Assembly (NCBI RefSeq): GCF_900115565.1
Contig: NZ_FOWW01000012.1
Location: 1-64,000 of the forward strand
Length of the DNA stretch: 64,000 bases
From: Amycolatopsis arida
Lineage (GTDB): Bacteria > Actinomycetota > Actinomycetes > Mycobacteriales > Pseudonocardiaceae
Direction of reading: 5' to 3'
The position numbers and the translations under genes are program-made. Shown here piece after piece: positions 54,853 through 63,182 of this stretch (its first letter is position 1; each line of letters starts with the position of its first letter). The notes below the pieces were generated by a model. The model did no database searches and was not told the origin of the DNA. It worked only from the letters and a program-made list of their open reading frames with translations.

Positions 54853-55860
54853 GAGAAGCCTACGGAGATCGAGAAGGCGCTCCGGTGGTTGGCGGCGAAC
54901 ACTCTGGCGGTGTCCCGGTTGGACGACCCGGCGATCGTGCGGGCCGTGCTCGATCAGCTCGCGCTGAAGATGGATGGCACGTCGGCTGGGGCGAAAACGG
55001 TTGCGCCTAAGCGTGCTGTGTTCCATAACGCCGTCGAGTACGCGGTGGAGCTGACGTTGGTGAGCCGCAACCGGGTGCGAGAGATCAAGTGGACTCCGCC
55101 GAAGGAGGTGAAGGCGATCGACAAGCGGGTGGTCATCAACCCTGAGCAAGCGCGCCGGCTCCTGGCGGCCGTCGAGGCCCAGCATGTCGAGGGGCAGCCG
55201 CGACGGTCGTCTGGGCCGATGTTGGTGGCGTTCTTCGGGGCGATGTACTACGCCGCACTCCGCCCGGAGGAGGCCACGATGCTCAGCAAGCAGGATCTGG
55301 AGATCCCGGAGGAGGGGTGGGGTGAGCTGCTGATCTCGCAGACGGCGCCGACTGCGGGGGCCGCGTGGACCGACTCGGGGGATCGGCGGGATCGGCGGCA
55401 GCTCAAGCAGCGCGGTAGGGGAGAGGTGCGGCACGTGCCCTGTCCGCCACCGTTGACCGCGCTGTTGCACGCCCACCTCGAACGCCACGGCACCGCGGGC
55501 GATGGGCGGTTGTTCCGCAACCTCACTGGTGGCTACGTCGGCGAGTCGACCATCGCGCGGGTGTGGGACAAGGCGCGCAAGGCCGCGTTGAGCGAGGCCG
55601 AGTATGTCTCGGTGCTCGGCCGGCGGCCCTACGACCTTCGGCACGCGTGCGTGTCCACCTGGCTCGCCGCTGGGGTGCCCTCCACTCAGGTGGCCGAGTG
55701 GGCCGGCCACTCGGTAACCGTGCTGCACCAGATCTACGCCAAGGTCATCGCCGGCCAGGAAGACGCCGCCCGCGAGCGCATCGGCCGGGCGTTGGGGCTG
55801 CCCACCGAGGAAGGCAGCGTTCCACACGGGTTCCACAACCAGCGGATCACAGCGGTACAC
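54853..55860 (+). pseudogene. int: Tyrosine integrase, catalytic C-terminal part
   Basis: Frame from 54853: KPTEIEKALRWLAANTLAVS, RAVFHNAVEYAVELTLVSRN, then the catalytic domain: YYAALRPEEATMLSKQDLEI (Arg I), RRPYDLRHACVSTWLAAGVP (R/H box DLRH), WAGHSVTVLHQIYAKVIAGQ (His and Tyr nucleophile). All catalytic residues except the N-terminal arm are present, but there is no start codon with a ribosome site and the frame starts within fused foreign sequence. It ends about 80 bp from a tRNA gene, the usual attachment site for this integrase type. Confidence 0.7.
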
Positions 55861-55889
55861 GGTGAGACACAGGTGGACACTCCAAGATC

Positions 55890-55921
55890 GGCCCCTCACC
55901 TGATTTCCCTGGTGAGGGGCC
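55890..55921. terminator. 11-bp hairpin between integrase relic and tRNA gene
   Basis: GGCCCCTCACC (55890-55900), a 10-nt loop TGATTTCCCT, and GGTGAGGGGCC (55911-55921). It lies 22 bp beyond the tRNA 3' end on the minus strand, so it most likely ends the tRNA transcript. Confidence 0.65.
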
Positions 55922-55943
55922 GAACGGGGGTGATCGAGCGGAG

Positions 55944-56017
55944 TGCCCCCGGTGCGACTCGAACGCACACTGGACGGATTTTGAGTCCGCTGCCTCTGCC
56001 GATTGGGCTACGGGGGC
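55944..56017 (-). tRNA. tRNA with anticodon CAA (Leu), short variable arm
   Basis: The cloverleaf closes: acceptor GCCCCCG/CGGGGGC, D arm GCC/GGC, anticodon stem GCGGA/TCCGT with loop CTCAAAA (anticodon CAA), 5-nt variable region CCAGT, T arm GTGCG/CGCAC with loop TTCGAGT, discriminator A; 74 nt, CCA not encoded. CAA reads UUG (Leu). Bacterial tRNA-Leu usually has a long variable arm, so the identity merits a check. Integrase C-terminus 80 bp away marks it as a probable attachment site. Confidence 0.88.
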
Positions 56018-56195
56018 GGCACCGGAAACTCTACGCGACCGGCGTTCCCACCGAGCACGTGGGCTACCACCGCGGACCCCCGACAAGCCATCGAACACGC
56101 GGTCACGTTTCGTGGTGAACGCCATGTCTGCGCAGGTCCCGGCGGCCGGTACGCTGCGGGTGTCGCCCGCCATCGACTACAGCAGGAGGACCCCG

Positions 56196-56804
56196 GTGAC
56201 CGAAGGGGCTACCGAGGCCAGTGGTGCCGCACCGCAGCGTCGCGTCCTCGTCGCCGAGGACGAAGCCCTGATCCGGCTGGACCTCGTGGAGATGCTGCGC
56301 GAAGAGGGCTACCAGGTGGTCGGCGAGGCGGGCGACGGCGAGGAGGCCGTCAAGCTCGCCACCGAGCTCAAGCCCGACCTGGTCATCCTCGACGTCAAGA
56401 TGCCCAAGGTCGACGGCATCGAGGCCGCCTCCAAGATCACCGGCGACCGCATCGCGCCGGTGGTCATCCTCACCGCCTTCAGCCAGCGCGACCTGGTCGA
56501 GCGCGCCCGCGACGCCGGCACCATGGCCTACCTCGTCAAGCCCTTCGCCAAGCGCGACCTCGTCCCGGCCATCGAGCTGGCGGTCAGCCGCTTCGCCGAG
56601 CTCCAGGCCCTCGAAGCCGAGGTCGCCGGCCTCGCCGACCGCCTCGAGACCCGCAAGGTGATCGACCGCGCCAAGGGCCTCCTGATGACCGCGCAGGGCC
56701 TCTCCGAGCCCGACGCCTTCCGCTGGATCCAGCGCACCGCGATGGACCGCCGTACGACGATGAAATCCGTCGCCCAGGCGGTCCTCGACAGCATGAACAA
56801 GTAA
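56196..56804 (+). CDS. pdtaR: ANTAR-domain response regulator, PdtaR type
   Basis: The GTG at 56196 follows AGGAGG by 6 nt, giving 202 residues. Receiver domain at about 15-130 (VLVAEDEALIRLDLVEMLRE, phospho-Asp in LVILDVKMPKVDG, AYLVKPFAKRDL). C-terminal ANTAR RNA-binding domain at about 140-200 (LETRKVIDRAKGLLMTAQGL, DAFRWIQRTAMDRR). It resembles mycobacterial Rv1626/PdtaR, which acts by antitermination on target transcripts. Location near polA matches the mycobacterial order. Confidence 0.92.
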   Translation: MTEGATEASGAAPQRRVLVAEDEALIRLDLVEMLREEGYQVVGEAGDGEEAVKLATELKPDLVILDVKMPKVDGIEAASKITGDRIAPVVILTAFSQRDLVERARDAGTMAYLVKPFAKRDLVPAIELAVSRFAELQALEAEVAGLADRLETRKVIDRAKGLLMTAQGLSEPDAFRWIQRTAMDRRTTMKSVAQAVLDSMNK

Positions 56805-56866
56805 CCGGACGGTCGGTCAGTAAGCGGGGTCCCCCAATCGGGTGGGCGGGCTGCGTCACGATGTGG

Positions 56867-56903
56867 ACACAGCGTGATCGCTCGACTGGGCAACACAGCG
56901 TGA
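56867..56903. repeat. ACACAGCGTGA direct repeat upstream of the liv operon
   Basis: Copies at 56867-56877 and 56893-56903, 26 bp apart, about 120-150 bp before livH. A third element of this region is CGAACGGG repeated three times (about 56955-56975). Possible regulator or PdtaR-related target; not tested. Confidence 0.4.
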
Positions 56904-57022
56904 CGGAGCTACGTTCAGCCATCGAGTCCGCCCCGGACCGGACGTGGTCTGCGGCGAACGGGCGAACGGGCGAACGGATTGCGTGCTGCGGCACGACCGG
57001 CTACGGAGGCGTGTGTTCGTTG

Positions 57023-58351
57023 GTGACAGTGCGAAGGACGATCGCGCGGTCGCTGGTGCTGCTGGCACTGAGCGTACTCACCGTCCTGCTACCCGCGGTG
57101 GCCGCCGCGGCACAGGACGGCGGGGCCAATGACGGTGAGGCCCTCCGCGGCACCCTCCGCGGCCCCGACGGCCCCGTCAGCGGCGCCGTCGTCACCGTTC
57201 TCCAGGACGGCACCGAGGTCGGCACCAGCACCAGCGACGCCGACGGCGACTGGCGCGTCGCGCTGCCCGGCCCCGGCGCCTACGAGGTCCGGCTGGACCT
57301 CTCCACCCTGCCCAGCGGCATCGTGCCCCGCCAGCAGGGCGGCGAAGTCCTTCGCGACGTCACAGTGTCCCCGTCCCAGGCCCGCGCCGTGATCTTCCCG
57401 CTGGTCCAGGAGGGCGCCGCCGGCGAGCCACCTCCACCCCCGACGCCGGCCCAACCACCGTTCCCGCAGCGCTTCGGGCAGGCACTCCTCAGCGGCATCC
57501 AGTTCGGCGCCGTCATCGCGATCAGCGCCATCGGCCTGTCGCTGATCTTCGGCACCACCCGGCTGATCAACTTCGCGCACGGCGAGCTGGTCACCATCGG
57601 CGCCGTGGTGGCGTTCTTCTTCAACGCCGCCGGCGGCGGGCCCGCCCTCCCGCTCGTGATCGCCGCCCTGTTGGCCGTCGCCGCCGGGGCGCTGGTCGGC
57701 GGGGGCCTCGAGACCACCCTCTGGCGCCCGCTGCGCAACCGCAACACCGGCCGGATCAGCCTGTTCATCATCTCCATCGGGCTGTCCCTGCTGCTGCGCC
57801 ACGTGATCCTGGTCTTCTACGGCTCCCGCCCCGGCTCCTACACCGACTTCGACATCCAGTCGGCCGTCGACCTCGGCCCGGTCAGCGCCACCCCGCGGGA
57901 CCTGAGCATCGTCGGCCTGTCCGTGCTGGTCCTGGTCGGCGTCGCGCTCATGCTGCAGCGCACCCGGATCGGCACCGCGATCCGCGCCGTGTCGGACAAC
58001 CGCGACCTCGCCGAGTCCTCCGGCATCGACGTCAACCGCGTCGTGCTGGTGGTCTGGCTGCTCGGCGGCGGGCTCGCCGCGCTCGGCGGCGTGATGTACG
58101 GCCTGGCCGAGGTGGTGTCCTGGGACATGGGCTTCAAGCTGCTGCTGATGATGTTCGCCGGGATCATCCTCGGCGGCCTCGGCAGCGCCTACGGCGCGAT
58201 GATCGGCAGCTTCGTCGTCGGCATCGTCGCCCACCTGTCCACCCTGTGGTTCCCCGTCGAGCTGCAGTTCGCGTGGGCGCTGCTGGTGCTGATCGTGGTG
58301 CTGCTCGTCCGGCCGCAGGGCATCCTCGGCCGCCGGGAACGGATCGGGTGA
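57023..58351 (+). CDS. livH: Branched-chain amino-acid ABC permease LivH with extracytoplasmic N-terminal domain
   Basis: I use the GTG at 57023; TTG at 57020 or GTG at 57011 are alternatives (GGAGG at 57005). The protein has 442 residues, about 150 more than typical LivH. Residues 1-35 are a signal peptide; about 40-120 form a carboxypeptidase-regulatory-like Ig fold (LRGPDGPVSGAVVTVLQDGT, GAYEVRLDLSTLPSGI); a Pro-rich linker (EPPPPPTPAQPP) leads to the permease (155-440: IGLSLIFGTTRLINFAHGEL, AGIILGGLGSAYGAMIGSFV). It forms the membrane pore with LivM. First gene of livHMGF. Confidence 0.9.
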   Translation: MTVRRTIARSLVLLALSVLTVLLPAVAAAAQDGGANDGEALRGTLRGPDGPVSGAVVTVLQDGTEVGTSTSDADGDWRVALPGPGAYEVRLDLSTLPSGIVPRQQGGEVLRDVTVSPSQARAVIFPLVQEGAAGEPPPPPTPAQPPFPQRFGQALLSGIQFGAVIAISAIGLSLIFGTTRLINFAHGELVTIGAVVAFFFNAAGGGPALPLVIAALLAVAAGALVGGGLETTLWRPLRNRNTGRISLFIISIGLSLLLRHVILVFYGSRPGSYTDFDIQSAVDLGPVSATPRDLSIVGLSVLVLVGVALMLQRTRIGTAIRAVSDNRDLAESSGIDVNRVVLVVWLLGGGLAALGGVMYGLAEVVSWDMGFKLLLMMFAGIILGGLGSAYGAMIGSFVVGIVAHLSTLWFPVELQFAWALLVLIVVLLVRPQGILGRRERIG

Positions 58352-58361
58352 GGGGAGCGAC

Positions 58362-59354
58362 ATGGACTTCTCGGCGATCCTGACCGCCGCCGTCACCGGC
58401 GCGATCGGTCCGGTGGCCGCGGCCTACGCGCTCGCCGCGATCGGGCTGAACATCCACTTCGGATACACCGGCCTGCTCAACTTCGGGCAGGTGGGCTTCA
58501 TGCTGGTCGGCGGCTACGGCGTGGCCATCTCGGTGTCGGAGTTCGCGCTGCCGTTGTGGGTGGGCGTGCTGGTCGGCGTGCTCTGCGCGGTGGTGCTCGC
58601 GTTGCTGCTCGGCATCCCCACACTGCGGCTGCGCGCCGACTACCTGGCCATCGCCACCATCGCCGCCGGCGAGATCCTCCGGTTGTTCTACCGGTCGAGC
58701 TTCGCCGAACCGCTCACTGGTGGCGTCTACGGCCTGCAGCAGTTCGCCGGCGACTTCTACGAGCTCAACCCCTACCCGCCGGGCAGCTACGGCATCGGCC
58801 CGATCTCGTTCAGCGCCCGCGACCTGTGGGTCGCCACCCTGGGCTGGGGCCTCGTGCTGCTCGGCGTGCTCCTGGTCTATCTGCTGATCCACAGCCCGTG
58901 GGGCCGGGTGCTGCGCTCGATCAGGGAGGACGAGAACGCCGCTCGCAGCCTCGGCAAGAACGTCTACGCCTACAAGCTGCAGAGCCTGGTGCTCGGCGGC
59001 GTCATCGGCGCGCTGGGCGGCATGGTGATGGTGATCAACACCCAGTCGGCCAGCGCGGACAGCTTCGACCCGGTGGTGACGTTCTTCCTCTACACCCTCC
59101 TGGTGCTCGGCGGCGCCGGCCGGGTGCTCGGCCCGGTCATCGGCTCGGTGCTGTTCTGGTTCGTCATGGTGTTCCTGGACGCCCTGCTGCGCCAGGCGAT
59201 CGCGACCGGCCTCATCCCGTCCACCGTCCTCGCCGACGCCGAGGTCGGGGCCGTCCGCTTCGCGCTCGTCGGCCTGGGCCTGCTGCTGCTGATGGTGTTC
59301 CGGCCGCAGGGCATTCTCGGCCGCAGGGAAGAGATGGTGCTCGATGCCCGTTGA
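58362..59354 (+). CDS. livM: Branched-chain amino-acid ABC permease LivM
   Basis: It has 330 residues, about ten helices. AAIGLNIHFGYTGLLNFGQV and GIPTLRLRADYLAIATIAAG are LivM hallmarks; the cytoplasmic EAA-like loop is SIREDENAARSLGKNVYAYK. The ATG lies 10 bp after livH, with AGGGGAGC as ribosome site. It overlaps livG by 11 nt. Confidence 0.93.
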   Translation: MDFSAILTAAVTGAIGPVAAAYALAAIGLNIHFGYTGLLNFGQVGFMLVGGYGVAISVSEFALPLWVGVLVGVLCAVVLALLLGIPTLRLRADYLAIATIAAGEILRLFYRSSFAEPLTGGVYGLQQFAGDFYELNPYPPGSYGIGPISFSARDLWVATLGWGLVLLGVLLVYLLIHSPWGRVLRSIREDENAARSLGKNVYAYKLQSLVLGGVIGALGGMVMVINTQSASADSFDPVVTFFLYTLLVLGGAGRVLGPVIGSVLFWFVMVFLDALLRQAIATGLIPSTVLADAEVGAVRFALVGLGLLLLMVFRPQGILGRREEMVLDAR

Positions 59355-60183
59355 TCTCGCTGGCGTGCCCGCCGAACCGGGCGTGGCCAAGCCCGACCCG
59401 ATGCTGGTGGTGGACGGCGTCACCCGTTCGTTCGGCGGGCTGCACGCCGTGGACGTGCGCCACCTCGAGCTGCAGCGTGGTGCGATCACCGCGCTGATCG
59501 GCCCCAACGGCGCTGGCAAGACGACCCTGTTCAACGTGCTCACCGGGTTCGATCGGGCCAACTCGGGCCGGTGGTCGTTCGACGGCACCCCGCTGGCCGG
59601 CATACCCGCCTACCGGGTGGCCCGGCACGGCATGGTCCGCACGTTCCAGCTCACCAAGGCGCTGGCCCGGCTCACCGTGCTGGAGAACCTCCTGCTCGCC
59701 GCCACCGGCCAGCGCGGTGAGCGGATGGTCCCGGCGCTGGTTCGTCCACTGTGGAAGAGCCAGGAGGAGCGCAACCGGGAGCGGGCCGAGGAGCTGCTGG
59801 AGCGCTTCCGGCTGGACCACCTGCGCGACGCGCACGCCGGCACGCTCTCCGGCGGTCAGCGCAAGCTGCTCGAGCTGGCCCGCGCCCTCATGGTCCGCCC
59901 GACCATGCTCATGCTGGACGAGCCGATGGCCGGGGTGAACCCGGCGCTGGCCCAGTCGCTGCTGGAGCACATCGTGCGGCTGCGGGACGAGGGCTTGACC
60001 GTGTGCTTCGTCGAGCACGACATGGATATGGTGATGGGCACCAGCGACTGGGTGGTGTGCCTGGCGCAGGGCCAGGTCATCGCCGAGGGCACGCCGCGGG
60101 AGATCAGCGCCAACGACGAGGTGATCGACGCCTACCTCGGCAAGCAGCACGGGAGCCCGGTGCGGGAGGACGAGTCACGATGA
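59344..60183 (+). CDS. livG: Branched-chain amino-acid ABC ATPase LivG
   Basis: It has 279 residues. Walker A GPNGAGKTT near 60, Q-loop FQLTKALARLTV, signature LSGGQRKLLELAR near 180, Walker B MLMLDEPMAG and switch VEHDMDMVM. The sequence with the long insertion around 110-150 is typical of LivG. It overlaps livM at the start and livF at the end (ATGA). Confidence 0.94.
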   Translation: MPVDLAGVPAEPGVAKPDPMLVVDGVTRSFGGLHAVDVRHLELQRGAITALIGPNGAGKTTLFNVLTGFDRANSGRWSFDGTPLAGIPAYRVARHGMVRTFQLTKALARLTVLENLLLAATGQRGERMVPALVRPLWKSQEERNRERAEELLERFRLDHLRDAHAGTLSGGQRKLLELARALMVRPTMLMLDEPMAGVNPALAQSLLEHIVRLRDEGLTVCFVEHDMDMVMGTSDWVVCLAQGQVIAEGTPREISANDEVIDAYLGKQHGSPVREDESR

Positions 60184-60929
60184 GCGCGGCGGACAACGGC
60201 GGACGGCGCCCACTGCTGGTCGCGGACGAGCTGGTGGCCGGCTACCTGCCCGGTGTGAACGTGCTGGACGGGTGCACGCTGGAGCTGGCCGAGGGCGAGC
60301 TGGTCGGCGTGATCGGGCCGAACGGCGCCGGCAAGTCCACTCTGGTCAAGGCGATGTTCGGATTGGTGCCGGTGCGCGCCGGCGCCGTGCGGCTGCGCGG
60401 CGAGGACATCACCAACGCCGCGGCGCACACCCTCGTCGCCAAGGGCGTCGGCTACGTGCCCCAGCGGGACAACGTCTTCCCCTCCCTGACGGTGGAGGAG
60501 AACCTGCGGATGGGCACGTTCCTGCGGCCACGGGAGTTCGAGAGCCGGTTCGCCTACGTCGCCGAGCTGTTCGGCCGACTCGCCGAGCGCAGGGACCAGC
60601 GCGCCGGCTCGATGTCGGGCGGGGAGCGGCAGATGCTGGCGATGGGCAGGGTGCTGATGGCCGAGCCGTCGGTGCTGCTGCTCGACGAGCCATCGGCCGG
60701 ACTGTCACCGTCCTATCAGGACCAGGTGTTCGAGCAGGTCGGGCAGATCAACGCCACCGGCGTGTCGATCGTGATGGTGGAGCAGAACGCCCGCCGCTGC
60801 CTGCAGATCTGCGACCGCGGCTACGTGCTCGACCAGGGCCGCAACGCCCACACCGGCACTGGCCGGGAGCTGCTGAACGACTCCAGGGTCGTGGAGTGCT
60901 ACCTCGGCACGTTGGCGCGCGCCCGCTGA
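60180..60929 (+). CDS. livF: Branched-chain amino-acid ABC ATPase LivF
   Basis: It has 249 residues. Walker A GPNGAGKST, NVFPSLTVEENLRMG in the Q-loop region, signature MSGGERQMLAMGR, Walker B VLLLDEPSAGLSPSY and VEQNARRCLQI as the switch. The start overlaps the LivG stop by 4 nt. It ends before a strong bidirectional hairpin. Confidence 0.94.
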   Translation: MSAADNGGRRPLLVADELVAGYLPGVNVLDGCTLELAEGELVGVIGPNGAGKSTLVKAMFGLVPVRAGAVRLRGEDITNAAAHTLVAKGVGYVPQRDNVFPSLTVEENLRMGTFLRPREFESRFAYVAELFGRLAERRDQRAGSMSGGERQMLAMGRVLMAEPSVLLLDEPSAGLSPSYQDQVFEQVGQINATGVSIVMVEQNARRCLQICDRGYVLDQGRNAHTGTGRELLNDSRVVECYLGTLARAR

Positions 60930-60945
60930 GCGGTACCTGACGACC

Positions 60946-60975
60946 GAGGGGGTGGCGCCGCGGCGCCACCCCCTC
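60946..60975. terminator. Perfect 30-bp palindrome between convergent livF and livK
   Basis: GAGGGGGTGGCGCCG is followed directly by its complement CGGCGCCACCCCCTC. The stem can form in transcripts from both sides, so it should end livHMGF and livK alike. Confidence 0.8.
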
Positions 60976-60985
60976 GGGGTCGGGC

Positions 60986-62272
60986 TCACTGGTTGAGCTT
61001 GCTCACCTCGGTGCGCAGCGTCTGCAGCTGGCCCTGCTCGTCGTAGGTGTACACCTCGATCGTGGCCTGGCCCGGCTCACCGGCCTCGGTGAAGTCGAGC
61101 GGACCGCTGACACCGTCGTAGTCGATGTCCGTGCCCGCCTGCAGCTTGGCGCTGCAGTCGGCGAAGGTCGTGCACTTCTCGCCGTCCTTGGTGACGTTGA
61201 CGATCTCGTTGGCGAACTTCGTCGGGTCGTCGCTGTTGGCCTTCTGCGCCGCCAGCGCGATCGCCATCACGCAGTCGTACACCTGCGGCGCGAACTGCAG
61301 CTCGGTCAGTTGCGGGGCGAACTCCTGCAGCCGCTGGACGAACTCCTCGTTGTCCACCGACGCCGGCGCGGTGCCCTTCATCCCGGCCAGCTGCCCCGGG
61401 TTGCCCTGGGCCACCAGGGATGCCAGGTCGGTGTTGCGCAGCCCGTCGGCGCCGTAGACGCCGATCTGGTCCGGCCCGATGCCGCTCTCGATCATGCCCT
61501 GGAGGACCTGGGTGCCCTCCTCGAAGCCGATCACCACGGCGGCGTCCGGGTTGCTGCCCTTGATCTGCTGCACCACGGGGGAGAAGTTGGTCGCCTTCGG
61601 GTCGTAGGCCTCGGCCAGCACGACCGTCGCGCCGCTGCCCTCCAACGCCGCCTTCGTCGCCTCCATCAGGCCCCGGCCGTAGTCGTCGGCCCTGGCGACC
61701 AGCGCGACCCTGCTGTGCCCGTCGCCGATGATCGTGTTGGCCAGCACCGGGCCCTGCAGCACGTCACTCGGCGCGGTGCGGAAGTAGTAGCCGCCGTCGT
61801 TGTAGTCGGTGAAGGTCGGCGCGGTGTTCGAGCCGGAGCACTGCACCACCTTCGCGCCGGTCACCTTGTCGATGATCGCCAGTGACATCCCGGAGGCGGC
61901 GGCGCCGATGATGGCGTCCACCCCGGTGCCGAGCACCTGGTCGGCCGACTGGGCGGCGACGGCCTCCTGCCCCGCCTCGTCCCGGCCGACCACCGCGGGG
62001 ATCGGCTTGCCGAGCACGCCGCCCGCGTCGTTGATCGTCTCGACCGCGAAGTTGACCGCTTGGATCTGCGGCGGGCCGAGGTAGGCCAACTGTCCGGTCT
62101 CCGGCAGTACGTAGCCCAGCTCCAGGACTCCGTTGCCCTTGCCGGCCCCGGTCTGGGGTTGCTCTCCGGTTCCCTCGTTGTCCTGGCCGTTGTCGCCGCC
62201 ACCGCACGCGGCGACGACCAGTGCGGTGGCCGCTACCGTGACGGCCGCGCGGATACCCGTCCTGAAGTGCAC
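60986..62272 (-). CDS. livK: Branched-chain amino-acid binding lipoprotein LivK
   Basis: The GTG at 62272 follows GGAGG by 5 nt, giving 428 residues. A lipoprotein signal with lipobox LVVAACGGG gives a diacylated Cys near residue 20. Then the type I periplasmic-binding fold: LELGYVLPETGQLAYLGPPQ, VVGRDEAGQEAVAAQSADQV, SGMSLAIIDKVTGAKVVQCS and PDAAVVIGFEEGTQVLQGM. It delivers ligand to LivHM. It is convergent to livHMGF, so it has its own promoter; a TAGTAT box lies at 62376-62381 (minus). Confidence 0.92.
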   Translation of the reverse strand: MHFRTGIRAAVTVAATALVVAACGGGDNGQDNEGTGEQPQTGAGKGNGVLELGYVLPETGQLAYLGPPQIQAVNFAVETINDAGGVLGKPIPAVVGRDEAGQEAVAAQSADQVLGTGVDAIIGAAASGMSLAIIDKVTGAKVVQCSGSNTAPTFTDYNDGGYYFRTAPSDVLQGPVLANTIIGDGHSRVALVARADDYGRGLMEATKAALEGSGATVVLAEAYDPKATNFSPVVQQIKGSNPDAAVVIGFEEGTQVLQGMIESGIGPDQIGVYGADGLRNTDLASLVAQGNPGQLAGMKGTAPASVDNEEFVQRLQEFAPQLTELQFAPQVYDCVMAIALAAQKANSDDPTKFANEIVNVTKDGEKCTTFADCSAKLQAGTDIDYDGVSGPLDFTEAGEPGQATIEVYTYDEQGQLQTLRTEVSKLNQ

Positions 62273-62580
62273 ACCAGCCTCCAGTCGTTCTGCCTGCACG
62301 GACGGTGCCGCGTCCCCGACCGACGGCCGCTCACGGTCGCCGGAACACTGCTCCGTCCGCATGAATTAGGGCGGAATACTAGAACGCGGCGTGCCCGGGT
62401 GCGAGCCGATGAACCCGATCGGGACCCTCCTGCAACCTCCCGCGGGCAGCGGCCTTTCGCGAGGTCGGCCAAGGGGAGGAGCGCTGTCTTCCGGTGACGG
62501 CCATGCCACGGTGCGTCACTCGTCCGGGTATCCCGAGGGGACGCCGAAGGTCCATTCAGGACGAAAGGGCGGCTGCCAAC

Positions 62581-62609
62581 TTGACAAGCCGGTTTGCTGT
62601 TCTTGCAAT
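62581..62609 (+). promoter_or_regulatory. Consensus promoter for a leaderless XRE gene
   Basis: TTGACA (62581-62586), 17 nt, TGCAAT (62604-62609), then 6 nt to the ATG at 62616. The start point would fall on or next to the A of the ATG, so the mRNA is probably leaderless. The remaining bases of 62273-62580 hold only the livK promoter region. Confidence 0.6.
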
Positions 62610-62615
62610 GGTGGC

Positions 62616-63182
62616 ATGGATGACGTGCTCGCCGCGGTGGGGCCGCGGCTCAAGCGAATCCGCCAGGAGCGCCAGTGCACCCTCACCGCGCTCTCGGCGG
62701 CCACGGGGATCTCGGTCAGCACACTGTCCCGGCTGGAGTCCGGGCAGCGCAGGCCCAGCCTGGAGCTGCTGCTGCCGATCGCGCACGCCCACCAGGTGCC
62801 GCTGGACGAGCTGGTCGGTGCCCCGCCGGTCGGCGACCCGCGGGTGCGGCTCCGGCCGGTCCGCCGCGGCGACTTCACCGTGGTGGCGCTGACCCAGCGG
62901 CCGGGCGGTCCGCAGGCGTACAAGATGGTCATCCCCGCCAGCCGCGACACCCCCGAGCCGTGCACCCACGAGGGCTACGAGTGGCTGTACGTGCTCGACG
63001 GGAAGTTGCGCCTGGTGCTCGCCGAGCACGACATCGTGCTCAGGGCGGGCGAGGTGGCCGAGTTCGACACCAGGCTGCCGCACTGGTTCGGCAGCACCGG
63101 CGAGGCCCCGGTGGAGATCCTCAGCCTGTTCGGCCCGCAGGGCGAGCGCATGCACGTCCGCGCCCGCCCGCGTGAGACCTAG
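62616..63182 (+). CDS. XRE-family regulator with cupin domain
   Basis: It has 188 residues. The HTH is at about 8-65 (RLKRIRQERQCTLTALSAAT, GISVSTLSRLESGQRRPSLE) and a C-terminal cupin at about 105-180 (CTHEGYEWLYVLDGKLRLVL, GEVAEFDTRLPHWFG). Such proteins sense a small molecule with the cupin and repress genes of amino-acid or polyamine use. Divergent to livK, which it may control. Its stop overlaps that of the convergent thioesterase gene. Confidence 0.88.
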   Translation: MDDVLAAVGPRLKRIRQERQCTLTALSAATGISVSTLSRLESGQRRPSLELLLPIAHAHQVPLDELVGAPPVGDPRVRLRPVRRGDFTVVALTQRPGGPQAYKMVIPASRDTPEPCTHEGYEWLYVLDGKLRLVLAEHDIVLRAGEVAEFDTRLPHWFGSTGEAPVEILSLFGPQGERMHVRARPRET

